The notes beneath the pieces are model-generated. The model worked only from the letters and a program-made list of their open reading frames with translations. It searched no databases and was not told where the DNA came from. A stretch of 64,000 nucleotides of DNA from Lingula anatina (Eukaryota > Brachiopoda > Lingulata > Lingulida > Lingulidae): contig NW_019775978.1 in NCBI RefSeq assembly GCF_001039355.2, positions 77,445-141,444 on the forward strand. The letters run 5' to 3'. The translations under genes and the position numbers were made by a program. Of the stretch, positions 15,276 to 28,722 are shown one piece after another; position 1 is the stretch's first letter; every line of letters starts with the position of its first letter.

Positions 15276-18200
15276 CCACACAATGTTACTCAGCTAATAT
15301 TAATCAGGAAAATATTCTCAGACAACACGAGAGTTTGGAATGAGGAAGTTCTTTGAGTGATGTACCTGGATATTCCCATGTTAGATCATGCATAAAATCA
15401 TACAAAACATGTGCATGGGGGGTTATTGAGAAAGTCAACACTTCACCTAATCGCTTAAGAACTGGTCTAAGTATTGGTAAAAAGATATATAGCTTTCAAT
15501 AAAGAGACTTCACATGTTCTTACCAGTGAGTAATCAAGTTAAGACCCTTCATCAAAGAAACTATCAAGGTATTTTTTAACCACCTCTAAACATGGGGAAA
15601 TGAAAAACCTATTCCACAGAGTCTGGGAGTTTTTGAGAGATAGATGCACTATTCATTGAGAAATTATGTGAAGGGTGGTCTTCATCTTATGCCTCTATCA
15701 TATCAACAATATCCCATCTCATGAAATCATGAAATACACCATCTCAATGGGTTCTTTGCATATTTCAAACAAAATTCTTGTCAAGAATAGTCTACTGTAT
15801 ATGAAACTATAAAAACTTTCCCCAAATATATAGATAATAAAAAGAATGTATTACCAAGAATGTTCAACCAAAATGGGCTGATTTTTTTGCCATTTTGGTT
15901 GAACATTCTGGGTAATTCATTCTTGACCACTGATTGTATTGAGTCCAATGAAAGTATAAAATGTAATCTACAAAATACAGACAAAACTGCCATCTCTACT
16001 AGAAGAAACGATCCTGGCCATATACTCACATCTACAGGCTGTGGCCCAGTCACATGAACCCTCTCAGGTGTCCCTGGCTTCTCTGTCATGGACCCGCTCC
16101 GGAGGCTGGGGGTGGGGGGATCTAGGGGTTTGTTGGTCTGGCCCGGGGGTCGGCCTAATAGTGTCAATGCTACATAGGAACTGGCTGGATAGAAAGAAAA
16201 GAGGAAATTTTAGATTTCAAAAGTGCAAAATATTGTCTGCCAGTACAAGTTCTGGTGCAGTTTTTTAATGAAAAATATTTATAAAAAAGATAATCTGTGG
16301 CCCTTCACTGATGTTGAAATCTTTGTAATCCTTGACCATGAAAACCAGGGGAAAAGACACACCTGGGTCCACATTTCCACACCATCCATCACTCTAGAGT
16401 AAAAAAAAAATTGCAACTTTGACAGTTATTTCAAGCCTTTGAACTTAGATGACCTAAGGTGAAAAAAAATTCAATATGGATTAGTGTTTAAGGAAGAGAG
16501 GCAGCAGCCATTTTTTAATTATACATCAGAATGATTTGAATAAGCATGGATATATATTAAATGCAGGCTCTTCAATATAAGAATTATACTGTCTTGTTTA
16601 ATCATTTAAACTTGACCTGTACCTTAAAACAAAATTCATCCATGCTAAAGCAAGAGGTGAAGGACCTTTACATTTAAAAACAAATCCACAGAAAATATCC
16701 AAGCGTGCATGTTTATGATAAATGTGCACCCAAAAATATCCCGATAACTAGGGACCCATATTCTGCACCTGACTTATCATAAGGAGTACATGTCTGACAT
16801 ATAGTATAGCTCATCATGTGTTATCAAGGTGCACATGCCTGCTAGATGTTCTTTTAGAACCAACCCACACGATATAAGTTAAAGAAATTGGGTATGATAT
16901 GGTAATGTTATACTGTAGACAGGACTCCGTGACAACACTATCAAGTTATTTGATTATTATGAAATTAAGCATAATTTAATTAATAATTATCATTATAAAA
17001 TTTCCATGTTCCTTGATTGATATTCCTTTCTGATGTCTGAAAAAATACTGAACTCCGCCAAAGTTAATAATTGTAAATTATTATTATTAATATAACAGCT
17101 ATTATTATTATTATTATTATTAAAAGAAAACTGCCTTTGAGCAGGTATGAGAAAGAATGTAACACATTATAACACTACATCTGCTTCCTCTACCAAGCAC
17201 AAGTAAATCATCTCTCTCTGTTCATCACAGATCTTACTGAGTACCTTTACTGCCTTCCTTGTCTCTTTGTCCTGAAGAGAGCGGCATGATGAATGTGAAA
17301 CCAACTTCAAGACACTACTAACAATCTGTTTACAATACTACAATATATGTTCCACTACTTGTATGTCATATATTTATTTGCCCCACTTCTTCCATGTTAA
17401 ATACCACAATGTTGCACTTCTTCTTTGTCAAATGCTTTAATATATGTCCCACTTTGACGATGCTGAATATGTGACTTTTTATCAATATATGAGAAATTTC
17501 ACTTCTTCGTGTCATACATCCTGATATTTTACACCAGCTCAAGCTGATATCCACATTCATCAGGCAGCATTGGTACATGTGAGTCAACCATAGCCTCAAG
17601 TCAGCCTCCCATTCACTTGTGTACATCTCTAAACTGGGGCGTAGTAAGCAGACCCCGCCTACCTCTGAGCCTTGTTCTCTGTTTATTATCATGGTTTATG
17701 TCAACAAAATCTAACCACAAACTAGATGAAAAAGACCAGCAAATATTTTGGTTCTTAGTCTGGATTAGGAGAAAATTGATTCGCGCATACATTTTCATTC
17801 CAATTTTGCAGCATTTCTTCATGCCCATCGATATTCTTCCCATCTTTTCTATTCATGAGCTTTTTCTTTACTTAATTTATTAACTCCCTAATAAGTTTAA
17901 GGATTGTTGAAGCTGGGTTTATAAAAGCTGAATAAAAGCCTAGTGGAGGAGATAAAGCAGAAAGTAAAGAAACCTGATACGAACTACTCTTTAAAACAAG
18001 CTCTTAAACCTTTTTTTATTCAGGCATTCCGATAAATTAAAGCCAGCTAGTGTCATGCAAATGTCAACTCTTGTTGGACAAATTATTTCACACTGTCAGG
18101 TAAACCTACTGCAGTTGCCAGCACACCCTATTTCTAATATTCATGATATAATTTCTACACTTTGATTTTTTTTTTTATTTGACACCAGAACAATTTTACT

Positions 18201-18794
18201 ACTGAAGACTGTGACCTGACATTTGAAAAGTGAAACAAACAGTTACACAAAGAAGCCAAATGGAAAGGAAAAATTCTATTATTCAGTTTAATGTGTTAAT
18301 AACACATTTATTTAATATTGCCCACAAAAATGCCCTATTTGTTTAAGTAAATGTAAATGAAGAGTATACAAGACAGTTAACTGAAAACAACAACTGGAGA
18401 AAATGATCGTAGACAACAGATGCAGGCTAGAGAGCTGCAGATTAGCGCTGTGGAACACCAGCACAGACAACAACCAAGATAATACCAACTGGAGCCACCA
18501 ACTGGAGCCTGGAAAGCACCGTAATATTCTCGCCACACTCATCCATCAAGGCAAAGAAGCATTTCTAAGGAGAATAATACGGTTCCTTGGTGAAATATCA
18601 ATACATCGAGACATTACAGGGACCATAAAGGGCACCATAGCAGAGCAGATTTGTGTGGCAAGGGGGGACGGTTTCAAAAAATAACTTTAGTCCGAAAGCT
18701 GGTCTAAACCTTTAGACTAAAAAATCTTAGTTCATTCCTGACCCAAGATAATCAGTAGTAGTCTAATTAAAATACAGTGCCTGCTATATATGTT

Positions 18795-18852
<58 letters not shown>

Positions 18853-20049
18853 CAAGAAACAGTTGTTTTAGACTGACACTTATTGTATTTATATGGAATA
18901 CTACACATTTATGATGTAATCAAAAAGTAGACCAAAATGTTCGTCTACATATAAAACCAACATTCAGTGTAATTTTATTTTTATTTTTGTAGAACTGGCC
19001 CCTGATATGAAGTTTGAGTCAGGTGAAAGGAATGACGTGCTTTCTTTACAAGGCATACTCATATCTAAAAGTCAAAGCATAAATATCAGACCAAAAACCT
19101 TTTCTAGTAATGAATCTTTTGCTTAAAAAATTATTTTGCATCTACTTCATAATGCCCCATTAACAGAAAAATTTTCAATGGCATACATCTGAACAGTGAA
19201 ACATCTTTCTACCTTATTTTTTCTAAAACAAGTACTTTCATAAATTAAATGATGCCTCTTTAATGTTCTACACAAAATCGTGATTACAAAATAGTATGAA
19301 CTACTCTAAGTATAATGGTAATAAAATTAACTAATATGATAAATGTGTTTGTAAGTGCTTTTATAAGAGTACTCCCAAAATTTGGCCCCATAAATTGCTA
19401 GCTAAAAGGTATTTACGTAAGAAATTTATTACCGTACCTAAAATCTGTTGAGCAAATGTCACAGGATAGGTCTTGAATCAATTCTTTTTCATGCGCCTTT
19501 GTTGATTTTGAAAGGAAACATTTATACGCAATTCAGTTACTTATGTTTATTGTAATTCAATAACATTTTTAATAAATAACTCTGATGCGCATACAGCATA
19601 AAATAGAAAACAAGGGTCACCAACTGAAAACATAAAACCTAAATTTCATTTCAAGTAAGTTATGTTTGTCTATGTAGTCTTCTAAAAATGTGTAGAGATT
19701 ATATTCAATAACTAGAAAATGATGATCCACTTTGTGTTAGATCATAGCTCTAGCTGTGAAGGTGGATCCCTGTACCTTATTTACTCCAGGAATTCCTGAA
19801 CTTTTCTCTCCTCTGGACTTGAGGCATACATCTCCCCCCTTGACTCCTGCTGGTTTAATATCGCTCATTAGCTCACATTACCTCTCTCGTGATCATAACA
19901 GATATAGGGGCTGTACCATGTAAATACCAGGGGAGGAAACAGTACATTAAATAGACCTGGGATGATATGAGAACTTTAGAAATTCATGTAGAATAGAGAG
20001 CCCGTAAATGTAACTAAATGTGCCCCTAGTGGTCAATAAACTTGTGAAA

Positions 20050-20108
<59 letters not shown>

Positions 20109-23100
20109 AATGGTAAAAGTTAATGACTGTGTCTTTAAAACATAGCTACCACTGGGATAACAAGAAGAAGAAGAAGAAGAAGAAGAAGAACAACAACAAC
20201 ATTTTAATAGACAAACACTTCCATTTACAGGGTCTCTACACACAGCCATTGAATATTGTCATAGTGGTTATCGTTACAAATGCATAGAAGTTAGAATCAG
20301 TATTTAATCAAGGATCCACTCTTGCACAGCATAGATACCACCACATAATAATCTTAAAATGTTTTATCTCAGGCAGGTTTGACCACCATATCATAGGTGT
20401 TTTCAGTCAAAGATGATTTATTTTTCAATCATTTAGCTATCTCTGATATCATAAGCCATTTAAATAGCAGTTTTCCCTCATGGTAAGTCTTCGTACTTTG
20501 ACATGTCTAATTTCAAGTAGATCAACAGACCATATTTCACGACAAAATTGTAACATTTTCAAGGAACACCCATCACTTCAAAACACTGGGCCTGCACTTT
20601 CCCTACTGCTTGCCACTGAGTTACAGAAACACATTAAATAGTTTTAATACCCAAAATGATTCACTACAATTACAATACCTTTTGGAGAGTTTGTGTGCAA
20701 ATTGGCCTCGAGCACTGTGAATGCGAATATGATTCATTCCAACATAAAGGGCTCTCTTTTTGGTGGATCCTTTAAAATGGTTGCAATAATTTTCAGGTGA
20801 ATGCCTATCACTGTTGGTATCTCCTGTGGCCTGTGTGTAAACACATAAATATCCCACCTTTCCCCCTTGCTAATGCTTTCACAGTTACAGCCACAATAAA
20901 TCCTCCTGACTTAAAAATAACTGAGACTGAGTGGGAAGCTTTGTAACTAGTTTTCAGTACCCAAATGACACAGCAGGTGGATACATTTCTAATTACCCAA
21001 ACAATATTATATAGTATTACCAATATTAAATGCAATATTCACCCCCTTCCCCCAGCCTGTATACTAGATATAAATGAACATTTTCTGTCTCATCCTCACC
21101 TTCCACCAAATAACAGCTATGGAGGTGGGGCGGGGGTGGGAGGGGGGCCTAGGGCTATCCAACCTGTATTACCCCTCCCCCCCCCCCCAATCCCCCCCAG
21201 AACACCCCTTGCCCACCCTGATTAACAGGTATTAATTATCAAACCTGGTCACCTGAGCAGCATGGGTGGGTGGGATTAACAGTCCTGGATGTTTGTGTTC
21301 TGCTGTGTTCTGACATCACATCCTGTGATCTGGTGATCACCAACAGATAAATACCTTCTCCCTCCCACTGACACAGCCAGATCATCTGGTCCAGAACAGA
21401 AACAAACAAATTCTAGACAGAAATTAGTTTTGAGGTTGAAGAGGAAATGTTCAGTCTTTTTCAGTTCAGGAGGTACTTGCAGTCCAGTAGAATACTAAAC
21501 ACTGGTGTGAGGCAAAAGCCACATCTTTCTTGTTATAAAATAAGCACAATATTTCATTCTATTTTACTATTTCTAATTTATCTTGGGTCAAAAAAGACAA
21601 AACATCAATTTGGTCCACACTTTACATAGTAACTTTGTGGAGCAGGAGACCCATGGATGACCTGTTGTTAGAGGGGATTTCTTTCCTGATTCTAAATGCA
21701 CACAATTTTCTGCCAAAAAAGACATACATTCCTATTCATACTCATATGATTCTAAGTCTGTTCAATAAGTTTTTATTTTTTTTATTTTATTACTACAATT
21801 TTTCATCACCCCTTTTTAATATTGTTACATACACCTAACGATATTCTACCAAAACCACACCTACATACATATTTCAATTTTCCTGTATTGTTATATTTAG
21901 CTAATGCTTCTATGTCATCTACCACACCTAAACCTACTTATGAATTCCAATGTAGTACTAAGTGAACAATATCAATGTATACCACCAGCTACCCCCCCTC
22001 CCCCCCCCGACCCCCTTCCTCACCTGGGTCTGATAAATGCCCCGCTATACCAGCCCTGTTGCTGGGGAGGGGGAACGTGGGACGTCTCATGGACCTCTCC
22101 CTGCGATTTAATCGCCTCCTCCACCCTGACGGCTCCCACTTATTAGGTGCCGGGGCCGAGGGAGGCTTGTCTGCCATCTTGAATTTGCTCTGCCTTCTCC
22201 CGTGGCTACATTGACTGTTCCCTATGCAGTGTATATAATCCTGTATGTGGTATATGTGTGCCTCTCTGAGAACTGCCGCGATGCAGTGCACTCCTGTGTA
22301 TGTAGAGGTATGTAGACGAGGCTGGAAAATGGGGGGCCTCACCAACTGGGCTTACAGAGTGGCAAGTATGTATGCCTTGCCATACAACTTGGGTTGATTT
22401 TAATTAATTTATTTATCTTTAAATACATCACTGCTATTCTACCAGAATATCCCATATCTATTTCAGTTTGTTTTGAAATAAATCATGATAATGGCCGTGT
22501 TTGGCAACTGAAGAATGTCATTTTATAGATATAATTTTAGAACTTATAAATCTTAGCCCTAAATATAACCTATTTATCTCCCTATATATATATATGTGTA
22601 TAGAAAAGGCACTCTTCCAAGTGGCACAATAGTCCAGAATGTTTTATTATTATTATTATTACTATTATTATTATTATCTACCCACATTTTCAGTTTGGTA
22701 TAAAAAGTATGGATAAAGATACATGTAATATTTAAACAAATAATCAAAATATGAATTTATACTTCTTTATATATATTTTATTTTTCCATATTTATAAAAG
22801 TACTGTATGTATATTGTATTATGGAAAATAAAGTATGAGGCAGAAAGCCTCTATAAACTTTGTGTTAGCACCAAATACAGACTACAAGAAATATACTCCT
22901 ATTAGCTGTATGATTTAGAAACAATAAATATGTAACCACTCATCAGACCTTCTCCTCTACTGCCCCATCTCAGTTTTGTGGCTCGGCAAGAGAAATACAT
23001 AGCAGGGACCATCTATAATCCCACCATCTGCTCCTGTTGTCTTTACAGCATACAGACTTGTATTCTTAGTCATGTATCTGTACCTATATCAATCACAGGG

Positions 23101-26100
23101 CCAGAACGCCAGAACTTAAACCTGAGGCCAAAGTTCTGATTTATATCAATTCTGGATAAAAATGAAATATTTTAAGTACAAAGAGTAACTATTAATTGAA
23201 TAAGAACCATTTCTTTCTTTCTTGATGCATAAACTGGGGGCAATATTTCACTCAGTGGGACCAATACCAATTTAACTTTAGTCTAAGTAATTTTGGTCTA
23301 TATGTTTAAAAATAATTCGATGAAACAGGCCCTAGAACATGTATAATCAGCCACATGCACACTTCGGTCAAAACCTGTATACCTAATAGCCCATGACCTT
23401 TCCAACATATATAGCCATCAGGGGAGAGGGAGCCTGTAGAAACTTTGACTCACCAATGCTCAGGATAAATGTGGATGATATTTTTTATAGATCATTCTTG
23501 GCCGTTTTACAACACTTAAAGCTGGGACAAAGCATTAACACTGAAGTATCTACGCAAATTTGGATTCTTCACCACGAAGGACCTCTACACTACTCTTAAA
23601 TATGGGCCTTGAATATGTATTGTCAACTTGAGCTAAGATATTTCTGAGAAATTCTTACAGAACTGAATTAATTTTACCTGTGAGTTATAAAGGATGAGAA
23701 GAATTCTACATAAATCAAGAAAGAAAAGCAGATAAAGTTTTTTTTTTTTGCTCAAAATTTGACTAAAAACAAGGCTTATTACCCTGAGTGGCAAACAAAG
23801 ACAGACCTTTTTACCTTGAGAATAAGTTGACTACATTACCCCCAAACAGAGAGATTATATTTATTCAAAGTTAAAAAATAGCTTTGATGTATGCTTAATC
23901 TAATGCGCACCAGGTTAGTAACAATTGTTCCTGGATACCAATCAATGTAAACCTGCCTTAAGATAATCATGAGTAAGAAAAATTCATTCTGTTAGCTGTG
24001 ATCTACAAATAAGTACCTATACAACAAACAGCAGAACCTAGGTTAAGATTTTTCCCTTCACAACTTTGGCATGGAAAGACTGCAATAAGTGTTGGCAGGA
24101 GAAATACTTTCGTCATCCTTTTCAGAGACGAGGGAAGGGTTTTCCTGGCGTTAAATTAGTATGGTCCTGCAGCAGAACAAATCCTTCAAGTTGATTTACA
24201 ATGTTGTTCATATAACCACAGCAAAATGAACATTTAAAAATGTCTTCAATAGACAGAAAGACAAATAAATATGTAAAAATCAACATTAATTTATCAATTA
24301 AAATAATCTATCTAGATTAACTGATAAACCAAGGTTTTAAAAGAGTTAATTTTTATCCTCAAAATCTCTTGGGAAAAAAATATAAATCATGATTGCATAA
24401 TATATATGAGACTTGTTTAATAAAAAAATGTTCTTCCTCCAACTCCCTGTAATTCTATGACCCAAAACGATTCCTATATGATAAAAATCCTCAATGAAAT
24501 CATGAAACAATGCAAATTTGTTTTGATGATTTAAACCAAACAGATAACAAATTACTGTTCAAACAAGGCGAGGTTACTGCTGTCAAATCGCAGTTGCTGA
24601 TAAGTTGTAGTTTTTGTTTAACTTCATATCATTGTACTTAATTTATAAACCCGAGGGCAAAAAAACAATCAACAGTGCTCCCACTCCATCCACAAAACAA
24701 GTTAGCACTCGAAAACAGGCGCAAAGATCTTCATTTTCTCCACAGGGCTGAATAACTACACATATCACACATACATAAAAATCAAGCAATGCCAACAATT
24801 TTTTTTTTTGCTTTTTTTCTCACTTCAGTTGTTCATTACCTGTTTGTTCTTTGTTATCACCTTCATCTTTACCCTGGCTTGTGGTGTTACCATTATTTAG
24901 AGGCACGATGGCCCCAGCGCTACTCCTCCGCGGCCTCCTTATAGCCCTGGATCTGTCACGTTGAAGTCCTGGCATGGTGGATTTTTACCCATACAATCAC
25001 TTACATCCAAGTTCTTTTGCATTCATCATAAAACTATCAACCCCTCTTGCTCGTTTGAAGTGTCGTCTTCTGCTGATTTGGCATTAGTTTTTCAACATGT
25101 TAGCTCTTTTATAATTATTCCTTCAGCTAATGCTAAATATCAAATACCTTGACTAAACATTGCATGTTTTTAAATCCACATTTAATTCTTTTTCTCTGTG
25201 AGAAATCAAATCCTTTTTGTGCGAGTTTTATGTATCACATTCAAGGTACATAAAGGATATCAGAGAGCACAACTTACAATGCGTCTTAATTCAATGTTTA
25301 AATGTCAACGGAAGAAGAAAACCTCCAGTTGGCTAGACATCACAGAACTTGGTAAGCTGTCCTCTAAAATCACTGGTGCGTAGCGTGCCTCGGCAAGGTA
25401 TGATGTGTACCTGTCCCACATTGGGAATATCCAGACCCTGTGTATTCAAATAATCATTATATCTGAAAGTAGTGCACAGTGATGGAATCTGTGATGGAAT
25501 TTTTATCCACTATGTATCTTAAAACCCATGTTTGCTGCTAGAAGCTGTGTAAACTCTTGTGTTTACACTTTTTTTTTACAGCTTATTTTTAGAAGTCCTT
25601 GCCACCTGTTTTGATGATGATGATGATGATAATGATTTTCAATCACATTGCAACATTGCAAAATTGACACTTTCTTTTCCAAATTCTCACTACTAGTCAG
25701 CTTAAAGTCGGATTACACGAGCTTTATTCCTTTCAACATTGGAACTGGTGTCCTACAGTCACCGTTGAAATAATCCTGAAATACCTGTGTTTTTTACCAC
25801 GCTAACAGAGAGCCAGAGGGATTCCTCAACAAAGGACAGCCAGTTTGAGACACATACTATTTTATGGCCACATTAAATAACCATCACCTGTAGTAATGGC
25901 CCAGCAAACAGAGTGGAGAGAGCTATATGTGTCCTCATCTTGATATTATCAAGGATGCTCTCCACAAATCAAACAACTGACAAATACTTAGGATCATACG
26001 GTATCTTCCTTTTGTAAATACAGTAGTCTTCTGTCTCTCTCCGTCTCTGCAAGTTGTTTGCCACTCACCGACTACAGCCCTCTGCTCATTGAAAGCACAC

Positions 26101-28664
26101 TCAAAAACTTAATTTCCCTTACAGAGTAAGCATATATTGCTTAACTTTGGCAAAGTCCCTCTGACAAAACAAGAAACGATTGTCCTCAAATCATTCTACC
26201 TCTGACTCTACTCCACCAGCTGGCTTGTGACTTATGCAGTAAGTAGTGACTAGAAGACTTGCCCAATGTCTGTGTACCATCAATTACTGGCTTGCCTTGA
26301 CACTTTGTCTCAGATGGATAGAACCACCTCAAACTGCAGCATGGCACTAAGTTTGCCACATGTGCCACATCACCTGTATTCAAGACTGCTTTCTTCCAAA
26401 CAATATCATACAGTTTGTACCCTGTCGGAGAAGGTATGAATCATGAATGTCTGTTCGTCAAGTAGGCAGTTCTCATTAAAAATTGCACTGCAGTGAAAAA
26501 GTCATATATTCCTATTAACACCATGCACAGAAATCACGAAGTCATTTGGCTATTCAATATCGACAAATTTCACACCTTTTCTGTTTTGTTGCACATGTAG
26601 ATGAAAGCTTCTTTAAAATCATGGCAAAACACATATCCTTTGATAACCTTTTGTATTTAGTTTTCCTACTGCTGGGAGAAGGCATCAAGATATTGCCACT
26701 TCACGCCTCCCTAGTGTACTTAAATGGCACCACCTGAGTCAATGTCCACATCAAATAGATATTACTCTTTCCAGTGATTGTATCTATTCATCACAGTAAT
26801 GCAACAACTTCTGAGTCTCGAGCATGAGGAAGAAGATGGAAACGCATCAACTTTCTGAATGACTTTCACTGAAGTTCCAGCTGTTGTGGTCATAAAGAAG
26901 TATTCCACAGGTAAGATGTCTCTCTAAACTCCTCTAACTTAAACGATCATAAATCAAGACAACAAGCACACCATTGTCCTGCCTTCAATGGGACAAGGCT
27001 CTAACATCAAAACACCTACAAAATTTCTTCCAAATTTCTGTTGCTTAAAGTACCCTGGCTCCTAAACAGTCCACTTAGGGCATTGAACTACCACCAAGCT
27101 GCTGCCCCGTAGTAACCACCGCCCTATCAGACATGATAAACTATCACCAGCTCAAAGGGTGCCCAATAAGCCTATTTATTCAAGTCACAAGTGTGCACTA
27201 GAATGCCTACCTATAAAATCTGACAGCCTTTTTGTTCTTAATCAGGCAGTCCACCCTGGTTTTATTATGAGAAACTGTTGGTTTATGTTCCAATATAGAC
27301 AAGGGGGTATTTAAATAAATGCTTGATTTGGGTATTGATACTTAGCTTAGTACAGAACATTTGTGGTTCGACTTACAATTCGGTTTTAATTTTTATTTTG
27401 GTTTCAATTTTGCTACCTGTTTGATTTCATATCAGTGAACATAAGACTTCAATTTTTTAATTGACTGAATTACTAGTAATTAAATGTGTATGTGACACAA
27501 TGACTCACAGACATCAGATTTAATATATCTTCAGAATAAAACACTTTTGCTAAGTAAGAAGTGTGAATCAATAACCGAACTATTCACACCAAAGACACTT
27601 GATCAGCAACATGGCTATGGCGCTCTGATTCTAACACACACAGCTATTCGTACCATAGCTACTTGATCAGCCCTGTTGCTATGGTGCTTTATCTCTTTTG
27701 ATGATTTTCTCTAGATACAAGAAGTAGTACGCAACAAAAGCCTCATTTGTCAACCATACCTCTTTTCTTAGACCATACCCTCTGGGGTTGAGGGTCTGTA
27801 GGTGCGCTGTTCAACTTCACGTAAAACATACTGCACGTCAAAAACCTTCCACTTATTCCAGAGTGAAGCACATGCAGAACCCTTTCTGCAAAATCCCACA
27901 GGAGCGAAGACCTTTTGTTATGGAAACACTAAATGGTGTCAATGTGCGAGGAAAAAAGGTGATAATTTCTACAAAGGAAACCTAGAATGACGCCCATCTG
28001 GTAGGAGGTCCTAGGTAACAGGATATGTTAGGTGTCTTATCACTGCTGAGGTGTGCCCCATGATTACTGGAGATTACCTGTTAACAGGTTCTTGGAAAAC
28101 TATTAAATATTAACATTCAATAACTGGTGGGAAATATCTGTAGGAGACCTATTTTGACAAGTTCTTGGAAAATTATCAATAATTGATGGAAAATTTTTCT
28201 TAGAACTATGAATGCAGCAAAAGCAAGTGAAAATGTATCTTTCAGAAAGAGGGTTTTTCATTTTCTCAAACACTTATTACTACTTCTTGATATAATCGTG
28301 TTTATTAATCAAGACAAAAACACTAACAATCCACATAGCGNGGGGGGGGGAAGGGGGAGGGGGGGGGGGGGGGGAGAGAGATGTTGATTTCATGCCTAAA
28401 TGAATCAAGGCTAGGATAAGAAGTTAAAATGCACATCTTAGGCTGTCATGTCTAGCCTTGCAGTTCATTGGCCCATTCCAATTTGAGAGGCTGACAACTT
28501 ATTAGCCTGGCATTATTGTGAGAGAGGCACCTAGACTGATCTGAATATTATATCATTCTTGGAAAGATAAACAGAGATATGTCCTTGACATGGCTACCTA
28601 ATCTAAACATGCACCTGAACCATTTATCTGTGTCAAGGAGGCAGTGATTGTACCAAACACATTA

Positions 28665-28722
<58 letters not shown>

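Larger units (their letters stand above)
8777..16029. other. RhoGEF introns between exons 7 and 13
   Basis: Apart from the exons listed, this stretch holds MITE family 2 fragments (9865-9935), MITE family 1 with its nested element (12000-12380), the 13605-13978 element and the palindrome at 15840. No other gene is seen. Confidence 0.65.
16185..25971. other. Large RhoGEF intron with candidate alternative first exons
   Basis: It contains the ATG exons at 17287, 22177 and 24975, a phase-0 candidate at 19776-19868, microsatellites and MITE family 2 remnants. C- and G-runs near 21130-21200 and 22000 mark GC-rich patches beside exon B. Confidence 0.6.

Noticed and set aside
18403-18684. 93-codon plus-strand frame
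   Set aside because: No known domain, and its end runs into a MITE remnant.
19947-20249. Frame with LFIY and Ser/Cys runs
   Set aside because: It is produced by the AAAT and AAG/AAC microsatellites.
20695-20828. Minus-strand frame with AG and GT ends (DTNSDRHSPENYCNHF...)
   Set aside because: Entry phase 1 and exit phase 2 fit no neighbouring RhoGEF exon, so it would break the frame.
26186-26383. 65-codon minus-strand frame repeated identically at 32385-32582
   Set aside because: Identity only reflects the whole-unit duplication; there are no fitting splice sites and no family resemblance.
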